Below are positions 28,293 through 35,919 of a stretch of 64,000 nucleotides of DNA, piece after piece (positions within the stretch are counted from its first letter, which is position 1; the number at the start of each line of letters is the position of its first letter). The stretch spans positions 248,001 through 312,000 of the forward strand of contig JFHF01000002.1 in NCBI GenBank assembly GCA_000648925.1, read 5' to 3'. The translations under genes and the position numbers were made by a program. This DNA comes from Caballeronia jiangsuensis. GTDB taxonomy: Bacteria > Pseudomonadota > Gammaproteobacteria > Burkholderiales > Burkholderiaceae. Under the pieces are notes generated by a model. The model worked only from the letters and a program-made list of their open reading frames with translations, had not been told where the DNA came from and searched no databases.

Positions 28293-28775
28293 TCACACGG
28301 TCCACGTATGGATGACGAGCGCGTTCTCCTTGCGATGAAGCAACTGGAGATCGAGCACATCGAGCGGGTTGATCGGACGAATGCCTTCGATCAGCGACGC
28401 CTCGCCGTGTCCGTAGAGCGCCTGCAACGCGAAGCGGCATGCGTAGACCTTTCCGCCTTCGGCCATGAACTTCTGCAGTTGCTTGTTGAAGTTGAGATGG
28501 CCGGGGAACGCTTCGTCGCCGAGCGTCGGGAAGCCGCGTTGCAGGCCGAGCGTCACACCCGGTCCGTAGAGCAGCACGGAGGTGTCGAAGCCCTTGCGTT
28601 GCAGACGCGTGGCTTGCAGCAGATTCACGAAGCCGATCGAGCCTTCGAATGCAACCGTATGAAACGTGACGAGTGCTTTTTCGCCGGGTTCGGCCTTCAC
28701 GTCCTCGAATACTTTCTCTTCGTAGTCGACCAGATAGTCGCCGTTCTTGTGAAGCGGTTGATTGACTGCGGGCAT
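28293..28775 (-). CDS. nitB: Nit1C first protein (MSMEG_0572/Sll0783 family)
   Basis: 160 residues, starting at the ATG at 28775 because GGAGA sits 6 bases upstream; a start 45 bases earlier lacks one. It has a DsrE-like alpha/beta pattern ([56 protein letters not shown]). Known only as a nitrogen-starvation-associated family heading Nit1C clusters. First gene of the nine-gene operon and preceded by a sigma-54-like promoter. Confidence 0.9.
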   Translation of the reverse strand: MPAVNQPLHKNGDYLVDYEEKVFEDVKAEPGEKALVTFHTVAFEGSIGFVNLLQATRLQRKGFDTSVLLYGPGVTLGLQRGFPTLGDEAFPGHLNFNKQLQKFMAEGGKVYACRFALQALYGHGEASLIEGIRPINPLDVLDLQLLHRKENALVIHTWTV

Positions 28776-29156
28776 GGCATTCTCCGATGTTGGGTTCACG
28801 TCTCTGCCGTCTCGTTTCATCGCGACGGCGAACGCTCAAACGCAACGGATATGCCAATGATTGGCCCGTAAAATGCAATAACTTTGCAATCAAGCAAAAC
28901 GAACTTGCATGCGCGACGCGAAAAATTTTCGTGCAGGCCAATAAGGGCGGCCTTTCGCTGTCTTGGGCGCGAGCCCTGCACGAGCGATGCGCGCACACTT
29001 TCAGCGCAGCCGTTCCTGTGCGTGGTGCGTGGCACACCGAAGCCGTGCATAAAAGCGATCAATGCAATCAACTGCGATCAACGCATGCGATCTCTTTTCT
29101 TTTGATTGATTTGTCATGCTAAGGTGAATCGAACCTTTGCCGAGGACATCGCGGTC
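28776..29156. other. Divergent promoter region between nitB operon and MocR gene
   Basis: About 380 bases without a gene and clearly more AT-rich than its surroundings. It holds the sigma-54-like element at 28841-28856 (leftward) and several TTGCA-type repeats between about 28870 and 28912 that could be MocR-type direct-repeat binding sites, which I could not align into one clear motif. The rightward MocR gene has GAGGA 10 bases before its ATG. No hairpin or riboswitch core was recognised. Confidence 0.5.
28841..28856 (-). promoter_or_regulatory. Sigma-54-like -24/-12 promoter upstream of nitB
   Basis: Read leftward, the bases TGGCATATCCGTTGCG place GG and GC exactly 10 bases apart, matching the sigma-54 consensus TGGCAC-N5-TTGCA except at a few flexible positions. 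It is 66 bases upstream of the nitB ATG. Nitrogen control is expected for a nitrilase operon, but no dedicated sigma-54 activator is adjacent; the neighbour is a MocR protein. Confidence 0.5.
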
Positions 29157-30548
29157 ATGAATCAGCCGGCGCATCACTGGATCAGAAAGCTCGAAGAGAG
29201 CAGAAAGCCCGCTTATCTGACGATCCCCGATCTGATCGAAGAGGACCTTGCGACCGGACGATTGCGGCCGCGCGACCGGTTGCCCGGTTTGCGCGATCTC
29301 GCCGACCTGCTCAGCCTCAACTACACGACGGTCGCGCGTGCGTATGCGGAAGCGCGCAAGCGCGGCCTGCTCGATGCGCGCGCGGGCAGCGGAACCTTCG
29401 CGCGCGGCAGGACGCAGACGTTGCCGCTCGCCGGGGGCGGCAGCGTCGAGATGTCGATGAACATGCCGCCGGAACCGCCGCTCGTGGCAGCGCGACTGCG
29501 CGCGTCGGCGGCAAGCCTGATGGAGCGTGCCGATCCGTTCCAGTTGTTGCGCTATCAGGATTTCGGCGGTACGCCAGCGGATCGCGCGGCGGGACGCGAA
29601 TGGCTGCGGAAACGCGTTGCGGACTGCGATGTCGATAACGTGCTCGTTTGTCCGGGCATTCATGGCGCGCTCGTCGCGCTGGTGTCGCAGCTTGCGCGAC
29701 CGGGCGAGATCATCTGTCTGGATTCGCTCGCCTATCCCGGGATCAAGGCGATTGCTTCGCAACTGGGCGTGCGCTTGCAGGCTCTGGCCCGCGATGACGA
29801 AGGACCGTTGCCGCATGCGTTCGAAGCGTTGTGCAAGACGGAGAAACCGGGAGCGTTCTACTGCAATCCGACGCTGCAGAATCCGAGCACATTGACCCTG
29901 ACGCGGCAGCGGCGCGAAGCCCTCGCCGATGTGGCCTTGCGTTACAACGTGCCGATCATCGAAGATGAGCCTTACGGCATGTTGCCTCTCGATGCGCCCG
30001 CTACGCTCGCGGAACTCGCGCCCGAACTGACGTACCACGTGACTGGCTTATCGAAGACGCTGGGTGCGGGGTTGCGCGTGGCATATCTCAAGGCGCCTAC
30101 GCTGCGGCAGACGCAGCGGATCGCGGGCGCATTGCGTGCGACCACGGTCATGCCGAGTCCTTTCACCGTCCTTCTCGCGACTCAATGGGTCAACGACGGC
30201 ACCGCGTCGGACGTGCTCGAAGCTATTCGCGAAGAGGCATCGGCCAGACAGGCGATCGCGTCGGACGAGCTTCGAGGCTTAGCGTTCGACGCCGACCCGC
30301 ACGGGTTTCATCTCTGGCTGCCCGTGCCTTCGATGTGTGACTGGAGCGCGCCGGAATTGGCCCTGCAATTGCGGAATCAAGGCATCGGCGCGGTCGCCGG
30401 TGCCGCATTTTCCGCAGACGGTAATCCGCCGAATGCGCTGCGCTTGTGTCTCGGCGGACCTCAGAACCGGGAAGATTGCCGCGAGGCGCTAAGGCGCGTC
30501 GCCGACATGATGGGCGATCCGCATCATCTGCATATGCCGACGCTTTGA
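29157..30548 (+). CDS. MocR-type regulator (GntR wHTH fused to class I aminotransferase domain)
   Basis: 463 residues. An N-terminal GntR winged helix (about 20-85, LPGLRDLADLLSLNYTTVARAYAEARKRGLL) is followed by a PLP fold-type I aminotransferase-like domain with the PLP lysine in TGLSKTLGAG. Such proteins sense PLP or amino compounds and act mainly as regulators. The start ATG at 29157 is preferred to in-frame sequence upstream that lies in the AT-rich promoter gap. It is divergent from the Nit1C operon, so a link to that operon is likely. Convergent with the LysR gene at 30575. Confidence 0.92.
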   Translation: MNQPAHHWIRKLEESRKPAYLTIPDLIEEDLATGRLRPRDRLPGLRDLADLLSLNYTTVARAYAEARKRGLLDARAGSGTFARGRTQTLPLAGGGSVEMSMNMPPEPPLVAARLRASAASLMERADPFQLLRYQDFGGTPADRAAGREWLRKRVADCDVDNVLVCPGIHGALVALVSQLARPGEIICLDSLAYPGIKAIASQLGVRLQALARDDEGPLPHAFEALCKTEKPGAFYCNPTLQNPSTLTLTRQRREALADVALRYNVPIIEDEPYGMLPLDAPATLAELAPELTYHVTGLSKTLGAGLRVAYLKAPTLRQTQRIAGALRATTVMPSPFTVLLATQWVNDGTASDVLEAIREEASARQAIASDELRGLAFDADPHGFHLWLPVPSMCDWSAPELALQLRNQGIGAVAGAAFSADGNPPNALRLCLGGPQNREDCREALRRVADMMGDPHHLHMPTL

Positions 30549-30574
30549 AACGTTGGAGGATCGGGACGGAAAAC

Positions 30575-31465
30575 TCAAGCTTTGAACGATGCCTCCATCC
30601 TGTCTCCGAGGTGCGCCACCGCGCGGCTGAGATTCCCGAGATGAGGCGGATGCAAAAGCCACACGTCTAGTTGAGGCGCGAAACGTGCGATCTTCACGAC
30701 TTCGAGCCGCCGCTGCCACGCACTATGAGTCAGCACACTTCGCGGAACCAGACCCAGTCCCAAGCCCGAGGCGATGAGCTGCAATTGCATCTCGCTACCG
30801 TGCGTATCCGCTTTGACGCGCAACGCGTAGCCGGCCGCTTCGACCGCGTGTTGCAGCGCCGCCCGATAACCGCATCCTTCCGGGTTCAGGATCCATCCAC
30901 CGTCCGCGATGGCGGGGAGCGTCGCACGACTCGAAACCAGCGGGCGTCTTTTACTTTGCACGACGACCAGTTCGATGGTCGAGACGCGTCGGCGCACGTA
31001 TGCGTCGGCGGGTTGTCTGCCCTTTGGGCTCAGAATTGCGGCGGCATCCAGTTCGCCTGCATCGAGCAGACGAAGCAGACCAGGGCTCCAGTCCGACTTG
31101 AGTGTCACGTCGAGCGCCGGAAATGCATCTCCTAGCGCGGTCAGGGCATCGAACAGGACGATATCGGCGATACCTTGCGGCAAACCGAAACGCAGCTTTC
31201 CCGATGGATCTCCGTCTTCCCGGGTGACATTCATCAGCCGGTCGAAGGCAGCGAGCAGTGGCACGGCATGCTCGTGAATGCGATGCGCAAGCGCAGTTGC
31301 ACGCGGCGGTTTGGAATTGCGGTCGAGCAGTTGCGCGCCGAGTACGTCTTCCAGTCGCTGGATGCGCTTCGATACCGCCGACTGCGTCACGCACAGCTTT
31401 TGTGCGGCACGCGTCAGAGAGGCTTCCTCGACCACCGTCACGAAAGACTTCAGTTCCTCGATCAT
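30575..31465 (-). CDS. LysR-family transcriptional regulator
   Basis: 296 residues: N-terminal wHTH (EEASLTRAAQKLCVTQSAVSKRIQRLEDVLG) and effector domain (LRFGLPQGIADIVLFDAL). It is divergent from the tautomerase/racemase pair starting at 31570, with a 104-base gap in which I saw no clear dyad. Likely regulator of that pair. Confidence 0.92.
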   Translation of the reverse strand: MIEELKSFVTVVEEASLTRAAQKLCVTQSAVSKRIQRLEDVLGAQLLDRNSKPPRATALAHRIHEHAVPLLAAFDRLMNVTREDGDPSGKLRFGLPQGIADIVLFDALTALGDAFPALDVTLKSDWSPGLLRLLDAGELDAAAILSPKGRQPADAYVRRRVSTIELVVVQSKRRPLVSSRATLPAIADGGWILNPEGCGYRAALQHAVEAAGYALRVKADTHGSEMQLQLIASGLGLGLVPRSVLTHSAWQRRLEVVKIARFAPQLDVWLLHPPHLGNLSRAVAHLGDRMEASFKA

Positions 31466-31569
31466 TATTCCATTCCGTCATTCAAAGCAGTCTGAATATT
31501 CGCTTTTGGAAAGCATAGATTGAGTCTAGCCTAGTGGGCGTTATCACGCACTCTCGTTTTGAGGCCACT

Positions 31570-31962
31570 ATGCCACTCGTCCGAATCGATCTTTCGAAAG
31601 CCGCGGCACCCGCCGTCGTTCAGGCTGTCAGCGACACCGTCTACGAGGCGATGATCTCGATCGCCGGCGTCCCCGCCAACGACAAGTTTCAGATCGTCAC
31701 CCGACACGACGCCGACGAACTCGTCTATCCCGCCGATGACTATCTCGGCATCTCCTACTCTCCGTCGATTGTTTTCATTCAGATCACCTGGAATACCGGT
31801 CGTTCGATCGATGTCAAGAAAGCTTTCTACGCTGCCGTCGCCAACGGCATTTCCTCGAAGACGGGACTGCGCAAGGAAGATGTCTGGATCAGTCTGGTCG
31901 AGGTCGCACGGGAGAACTGGTCGTTCGGTAATGGAGAAATGCAATACGCGCCTGCGGATTAG
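31570..31962 (+). CDS. Tautomerase-superfamily protein, MSAD/cis-CaaD-like
   Basis: 130 residues starting MPLVRID, so Pro-2 becomes the catalytic N-terminal proline after Met removal. It has an Arg pair near residues 71-75 (TGRS) and the C-terminal ARENWSFGNGEMQY, a pattern seen in malonate-semialdehyde-decarboxylase-like tautomerases. It is about twice the length of 4-oxalocrotonate tautomerase. It precedes the enolase-superfamily gene by 49 bases and is probably co-transcribed with it under the divergent LysR. Confidence 0.88.
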   Translation: MPLVRIDLSKAAAPAVVQAVSDTVYEAMISIAGVPANDKFQIVTRHDADELVYPADDYLGISYSPSIVFIQITWNTGRSIDVKKAFYAAVANGISSKTGLRKEDVWISLVEVARENWSFGNGEMQYAPAD

Positions 31963-32011
31963 CCTCGCATCGGTATAAGCCTGCCAAAAAGATATCAGCA
32001 TGGAGGACGAC

Positions 32012-32994
32012 ATGAAGCCACTGGAGCAATTGACCTTTCATTCGCTCGAATTACAGCCCGTGCTGATCCCGTTGAAGCGACCAATCGTGTCGAAGGTTGG
32101 AAGCTTCTCGGACTGGCCGGTCATCGCCGTTACGCTCAGGACCAACGAAGGCGTAAGCGGATGCAGTTATCTCGAACCGTATCTCGCTCATTCGATGAAG
32201 TACATCGTATCGATCATGAGCGACCTTGCGGCCAATAAGAAAGGCACGCGCATCGCGCCTTTGTCCGATTCTCAGACCGATCGCAAGTCTTTGAGTCTGG
32301 TCGGTTATGAAGGTCTCGCGATGATCGCCATCGCAGGCCTGGATATGGCGGCCTGGGACGCGTTGGCGAAAGCCGCGAATCTCCCGCTGGCGCGATTGCT
32401 GGGCGGGGATATCGGCACGGTGCCCGCTTATAACAGCAACGCATTGTGGCTCATCGATACCGGCAAGCTGGCCGACGAGGCGCTTGCCCTGATCGCGGAA
32501 GGAGGCTTCGGGGCAATCAAGCTCCGGCTCGGGCGCGATCGATTGCAACAGGATATCGACGCCATCGAGGCGGTCCGCCGTGCCGTGGGCGGCGACATCA
32601 AACTCATGGTCGATTTCAATCAGGGCATGAGATTCGGAGACGCGGTGCGCCGTTGCCACGAACTGGACGACTTCGGGCTCTACTGGTTCGAAGAGCCCAT
32701 CGCCTACGACAACATCGACGGCTATTCGGATCTGGCGGCCGTGCTCAAGACCCCGCTCTGCCTCGGTGAAAATTTCTACGGACCGCGTGCGCTATCGCGT
32801 GCGGTCATGGCGAAGGCAGGAACCTTCATGATGCCGGACATGATGCGCATCGGCGGCGTATCAGGCTGGCTTCGCTCGGTACCCATTGCAGGCGCAATGG
32901 GCATCGACGTTTCGAGTCACCTGTATCCGGAAGTTTCCGCGCACCTTCTACGCGTTACCGAGACAGCCCATTGGCTCGAATGGCAGGACTGGGT
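32012..32994 (+). CDS. Mandelate racemase/muconate lactonizing-type enzyme, exon 1 (split by group II intron)
   Basis: Enolase-superfamily enzyme of the mandelate racemase subgroup. The start ATG at 32012 is set by GGAGG five bases upstream; an ATG four codons earlier has no such site. Landmarks are IKLRLG (base-side Lys), metal ligands in VDFNQG, WFEEPI and GENFYG, the His-Asp dyad (SSHLYPE, MPDMMRIGG) and HWLE. All catalytic residues lie in this exon. Coding stops matching the family at 32994, where intron sequence GTGCG begins. Splicing to 34980 yields 366 residues. Unspliced reading continues into the intron to a stop at 33244. Substrate unknown. Confidence 0.88.
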
Positions 32995-33424
32995 GTGCGC
33001 CGTGAAAAGGTGGCGCTTTCCAGCGGGTGCAAGCCCCGCCCGGCAACCGCTCCAGCCGGAAGCAACCGGAGCAGCTATGGAGGCAACGAAGTGGCTGAAG
33101 CCTTCGGGATGCGTGTCACGAATTGGTGACGGCGCGAGTGTGCAGGCCGTAACGCGAGTGAACGCCGAGCAAACCTCGAAAATGTCGATGCGCAGGCCGA
33201 CCCGAACACCCTATCGGGGAAGGCTGATACGACTGGATGGTTGAGCGAAGCAGTGCCGCCAGTCGCTGCGCCGGGGTAGTGGCGACAGCATGTACACAAG
33301 GAAAGCGTACGCAACACGGGAAGTCCCTTGGCGTGGTCAGGGATGACCAACCGGACGCCCGTGAGGGACAGGCCGGGCACCTTGGGATGACGGAGAGGCC
33401 CGTACTACCGCTGAAGCCGGTGTA

Positions 33425-34798
33425 ATGCTGGTGGAGGAAAGGGGCCTCAGTTCAAGACAGACGCAATACGTAGTGAGGACGTGGAGATTGGGCAACCTAT
33501 TAACTCCGATTCGTGTTCAGAAGCTGCAGATGGCGTTACACGCGAAAGCGAAGGCAGAAGCCGGGTATCGCTTCTACGCGCTGTACGACAAGATCTACCG
33601 TGAGGATGTGCTGGCGCATGCGTACGCCCAGTGTCGCTCGAACAGGGGCGCGCCGGGTGTCGATCGGCAAGACTTCGCGGAGATCGAAGCATACGGGGTG
33701 CAGAAGTGGCTCGGTGAACTGGCGCTTGCACTCAGGCAGGAGAGTTACCGGCCGGACCCTATCAGAAGAGTGTTTATCCCGAAGGCCAATGGCAAGCTGA
33801 GGCCACTGGGCATCTCGACCTTGCGTGATCGGGTGTGCATGACGGCAGCGATGCTGGTGCTCGAACCGATCTTCGAAGCGGACCTTCCGCCGGAGCAATA
33901 CGCTTACCGTCCGGGCCGCAACGCCCAGCAGGCGGTGATCGAGGTGGAGGAACGGCTGCATCGAGGGCAAACGGACGTCGTTGACGCGGACTTGGCGGAC
34001 TACTTCGGAAGCATTCCACACGCCGAATTGATGCTGTCGCTTACACGACGCATCGTTGATCGGCGCGTACTGCATCTGATCCGGATGTGGCTGGAATGCC
34101 CCGTGGAAGAAACCGATATCCGAGGCCGGAAGAAGCGGACGACGGAGGCCAAAGATAGCCGGCGAGGTATCCCACAGGGCTCACCCATCTCACCACTGCT
34201 GGCGAATGTGTACATGCGTCGGTTTGTGCTGGCATGGAAGAAGCTCGGACTTCAGCGCAGCCTTGGCAGTCGAATTGTGACCTACGCGGACGATCTCGTA
34301 ATCCTGTGCAAACGAGGCAAGGCTGAAGAGGCGTTGCTGAAACTGCGCGAGATCATGGGCAAACTGAAGCTGACCGTCAATGAGGAGAAGACACGCATTT
34401 GCAAGGTGCCGGAAGGAAAATTCGACTTCCTGGGTTACACGTTTGGACGGCTGTACTCTGCGGTGACTGGGCAGGCCCGTATGGGCATGCGTCCGTCAAA
34501 GAAGAGTATCCGTCGCATGGTCGAAAAGATTCATGCGCTGACCGCCCTCAAGACGGTATGGCAAGAGACCACGGAGCTGGTGGGCAAGTTGAACCGCACG
34601 TTGCGCGGCTGGGCGAACTACTTCAAGGTAGGAACGGACAGACCCGCATATCGGGCGCTCGACAACTACACCGCTGCGCGGTTGCGTCGGTGGTTACGCA
34701 ACAAGTACAAAGCCAGGCGAAGCAGGCGCGGGGGCTATCCACGCCCGCACCTTTATAAGCACTTCGGTCTTGTGCGCCTGACGGGGCCTTGGGTGTAA
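33425..34798 (+). CDS. ltrA: Group II intron-encoded reverse transcriptase/maturase
   Basis: 457-residue intron-encoded protein. The reverse-transcriptase fingers/palm (about 45-330) include [28 protein letters not shown] and the catalytic YADD (about 289). Maturase domain X follows with [15 protein letters not shown]. The protein ends at TGPWV without an HNH endonuclease domain, as in RmInt1-type introns. It helps splice the host intron RNA and mobilises it by retrohoming, which without an endonuclease would need nicks or replication-fork primers. The open frame has no break, so the element may be active. Confidence 0.95.
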   Translation: MLVEERGLSSRQTQYVVRTWRLGNLLTPIRVQKLQMALHAKAKAEAGYRFYALYDKIYREDVLAHAYAQCRSNRGAPGVDRQDFAEIEAYGVQKWLGELALALRQESYRPDPIRRVFIPKANGKLRPLGISTLRDRVCMTAAMLVLEPIFEADLPPEQYAYRPGRNAQQAVIEVEERLHRGQTDVVDADLADYFGSIPHAELMLSLTRRIVDRRVLHLIRMWLECPVEETDIRGRKKRTTEAKDSRRGIPQGSPISPLLANVYMRRFVLAWKKLGLQRSLGSRIVTYADDLVILCKRGKAEEALLKLREIMGKLKLTVNEEKTRICKVPEGKFDFLGYTFGRLYSAVTGQARMGMRPSKKSIRRMVEKIHALTALKTVWQETTELVGKLNRTLRGWANYFKVGTDRPAYRALDNYTAARLRRWLRNKYKARRSRRGGYPRPHLYKHFGLVRLTGPWV

Positions 34799-34832
34799 CG
34801 TGCCGTGTACGAAGGCGTGATGTCTTGTCCGA

Positions 34833-34865
34833 GAGCCGGATGCGGGAGATCTGCATGTCCGGTTC
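34833..34865 (+). ncRNA. Group II intron domain V
   Basis: The catalytic hairpin: lower stem GAGCCGGA paired with TCCGGTTC (with the AGC triad at 34834-34836), then a two-base bulge TG and an upper stem TGCGG/CTGCA with a purine-rich loop. At 33 nt it is one base shorter than the common 34. Confidence 0.88.
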
Positions 34866-34868
34866 GAT

Positions 34869-34976
34869 GAGCGGGGTGTGGAAACGGGGCTACGGCGACG
34901 TTAATTGGGCACCGCCAACCGAAAGGGGCGGCAACAGACAAACCGAACCTAACGCTACCGCGCCACATCTCGACTC
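34869..34976 (+). ncRNA. Group II intron domain VI with branch-point A at 34973
   Basis: GAG-CGGGG-TGTGG (34869-34881) pairs with CCACA-TCTCG-CTC (34963-34976) leaving only A34973 unpaired. The pairing uses 13 base pairs, two of them G-U. The bulged A is 7 nt from the 3' end at 34979, the standard branch-point distance. Confidence 0.85.
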
Positions 34977-34979
34977 TAC

Positions 34980-35097
34980 CGATCCGATCCTGGAGGCGCC
35001 GTTTCCTGTCAAAGACGGCCTGATCGAGATTCCAGATCGGCCAGGCACGGGGTTCGACTTCGATAAGGAGGCGCTGTCCCGTTTCGCGTTTGACTGA
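34980..35097 (+). CDS. Mandelate racemase-type enzyme, exon 2
   Basis: C-terminal 39 codons of the split gene. The frame reads [28 protein letters not shown] and ends RFAFD, the normal C-terminal barrel closure and IPDRPGxG segment of the family. It has no start or ribosome site of its own and needs the intron removed to be joined to exon 1. It ends one base before the convergent SDR stop. Confidence 0.88.
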
Positions 35098-35098
35098 T

Positions 35099-35857
35099 CT
35101 ACTGCGCCGTCCATCCTCCGTCGATACGCAAGCTTGTTCCGGTGATCATCGCGGCGGCAGGAGACGCGAGATACAGCACCGCAGCAGCGACGTGATCGCT
35201 CGAGAGCAGACGGCCCATCGGGATGCGGTCGAAGACCCAGCGCTTGAACTGCTCGTTCTCGAAGAACGGCTGCGTCATCGGTGTATCGACGAACGTAGGT
35301 GCAACCGAATTCACGCGTATCCTCGGTGCAAGCTCGACTGCGGCTGCTTTTGTGAGCCCTTCCATCGCGTGCTTCGTCATGCAGTACACGGATCGATCGG
35401 GCGCGCCCACATGCCCCATCTGCGACGATATGTTGATGATGGCGCGGTCGTCGGATGCTTCACCTTCGAGCATCTTGCGAACGGCAGCGCGCGTCGCCAG
35501 AAACGTTGCTCTGACGTTCAGGCCGATCACGAAATCCAGATCTGAAGTCTTGACGTCGGCGAGTCGCGCAGGGATGTTGGTGCCCGCGTTGTTGACGAGG
35601 ATGTCCAGTCGGGGAAGTTCGCTGAACGCCCGCTCCAGTTGATCGTCTTTCAGGAGGTCGCATACGACAGGCGTGCACGCGCCACCGTTCCGGTGGATGC
35701 GGGCGGCGACTTCATCCAGTTCTCGCGCATCTTTGCTGAGCAAATAGACGTGTGCGCCGTATTGTGCGAGCAAAGACGCGATGTCCGCGCCAAGGCCGCG
35801 CCCCGCGCCGGTCACGACAGCGCTCTTCCCTTCAAGGTTAAAAAGTTCGATAGACAT
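35099..35857 (-). CDS. Short-chain dehydrogenase/reductase
   Basis: Classical SDR, 252 residues. It has TGAGRGLGADI (about 17-27), NNAGTN, catalytic YCMTK and the C-terminal ITGTSLRIDGGW. NAD(P)-dependent oxidation or reduction of an alcohol/ketone in the cytoplasm. It lies 62 bases downstream of the MHS transporter and is the last gene of the leftward MarR-controlled run (tautomerase, transporter, SDR). Confidence 0.9.
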   Translation of the reverse strand: MSIELFNLEGKSAVVTGAGRGLGADIASLLAQYGAHVYLLSKDARELDEVAARIHRNGGACTPVVCDLLKDDQLERAFSELPRLDILVNNAGTNIPARLADVKTSDLDFVIGLNVRATFLATRAAVRKMLEGEASDDRAIINISSQMGHVGAPDRSVYCMTKHAMEGLTKAAAVELAPRIRVNSVAPTFVDTPMTQPFFENEQFKRWVFDRIPMGRLLSSDHVAAAVLYLASPAAAMITGTSLRIDGGWTAQ

Positions 35858-35919
35858 ACGTCCCCTTCGGATTTCAAATTCGGTTGATCGATTGCGTCAC
35901 GACTCGGGCGTTGGTTCGC

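Larger units (their letters stand above)
32995..34979 (+). mobile_element. Group II intron (1,985 nt) inserted in racemase-type gene
   Basis: Begins GTGCG (the GUGYG consensus) and ends CTCTAC. It encodes its own reverse transcriptase/maturase and finishes with a recognisable domain V and a domain VI with bulged A. Removing it joins TGG GT to C GAT, giving Trp-Val-Asp in phase and restoring the enzyme C-terminus. It is in the same orientation as the host gene, as needed for splicing. The GTGTG two bases earlier also fits the 5' consensus but would break the frame. The 5' part (to 33424) is non-coding intron RNA domains I-IV. Confidence 0.92.

Noticed and set aside
28776..29156. Cobalamin riboswitch controlling the B12 mutase operon
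   Set aside because: I saw no B12-box-like core or long structured leader; the nitB leader after the sigma-54-like site is only about 55 bases.
32993..32997. Intron 5' boundary at GTGTG (32993) instead of GTGCG (32995)
   Set aside because: It would shift the exon junction out of frame with the 34979 end; ending at 34980 instead would drop the residue between Trp and Asp and put the branch A at -8. The 32995/34979 pair fits frame, AC end and a -7 branch point.
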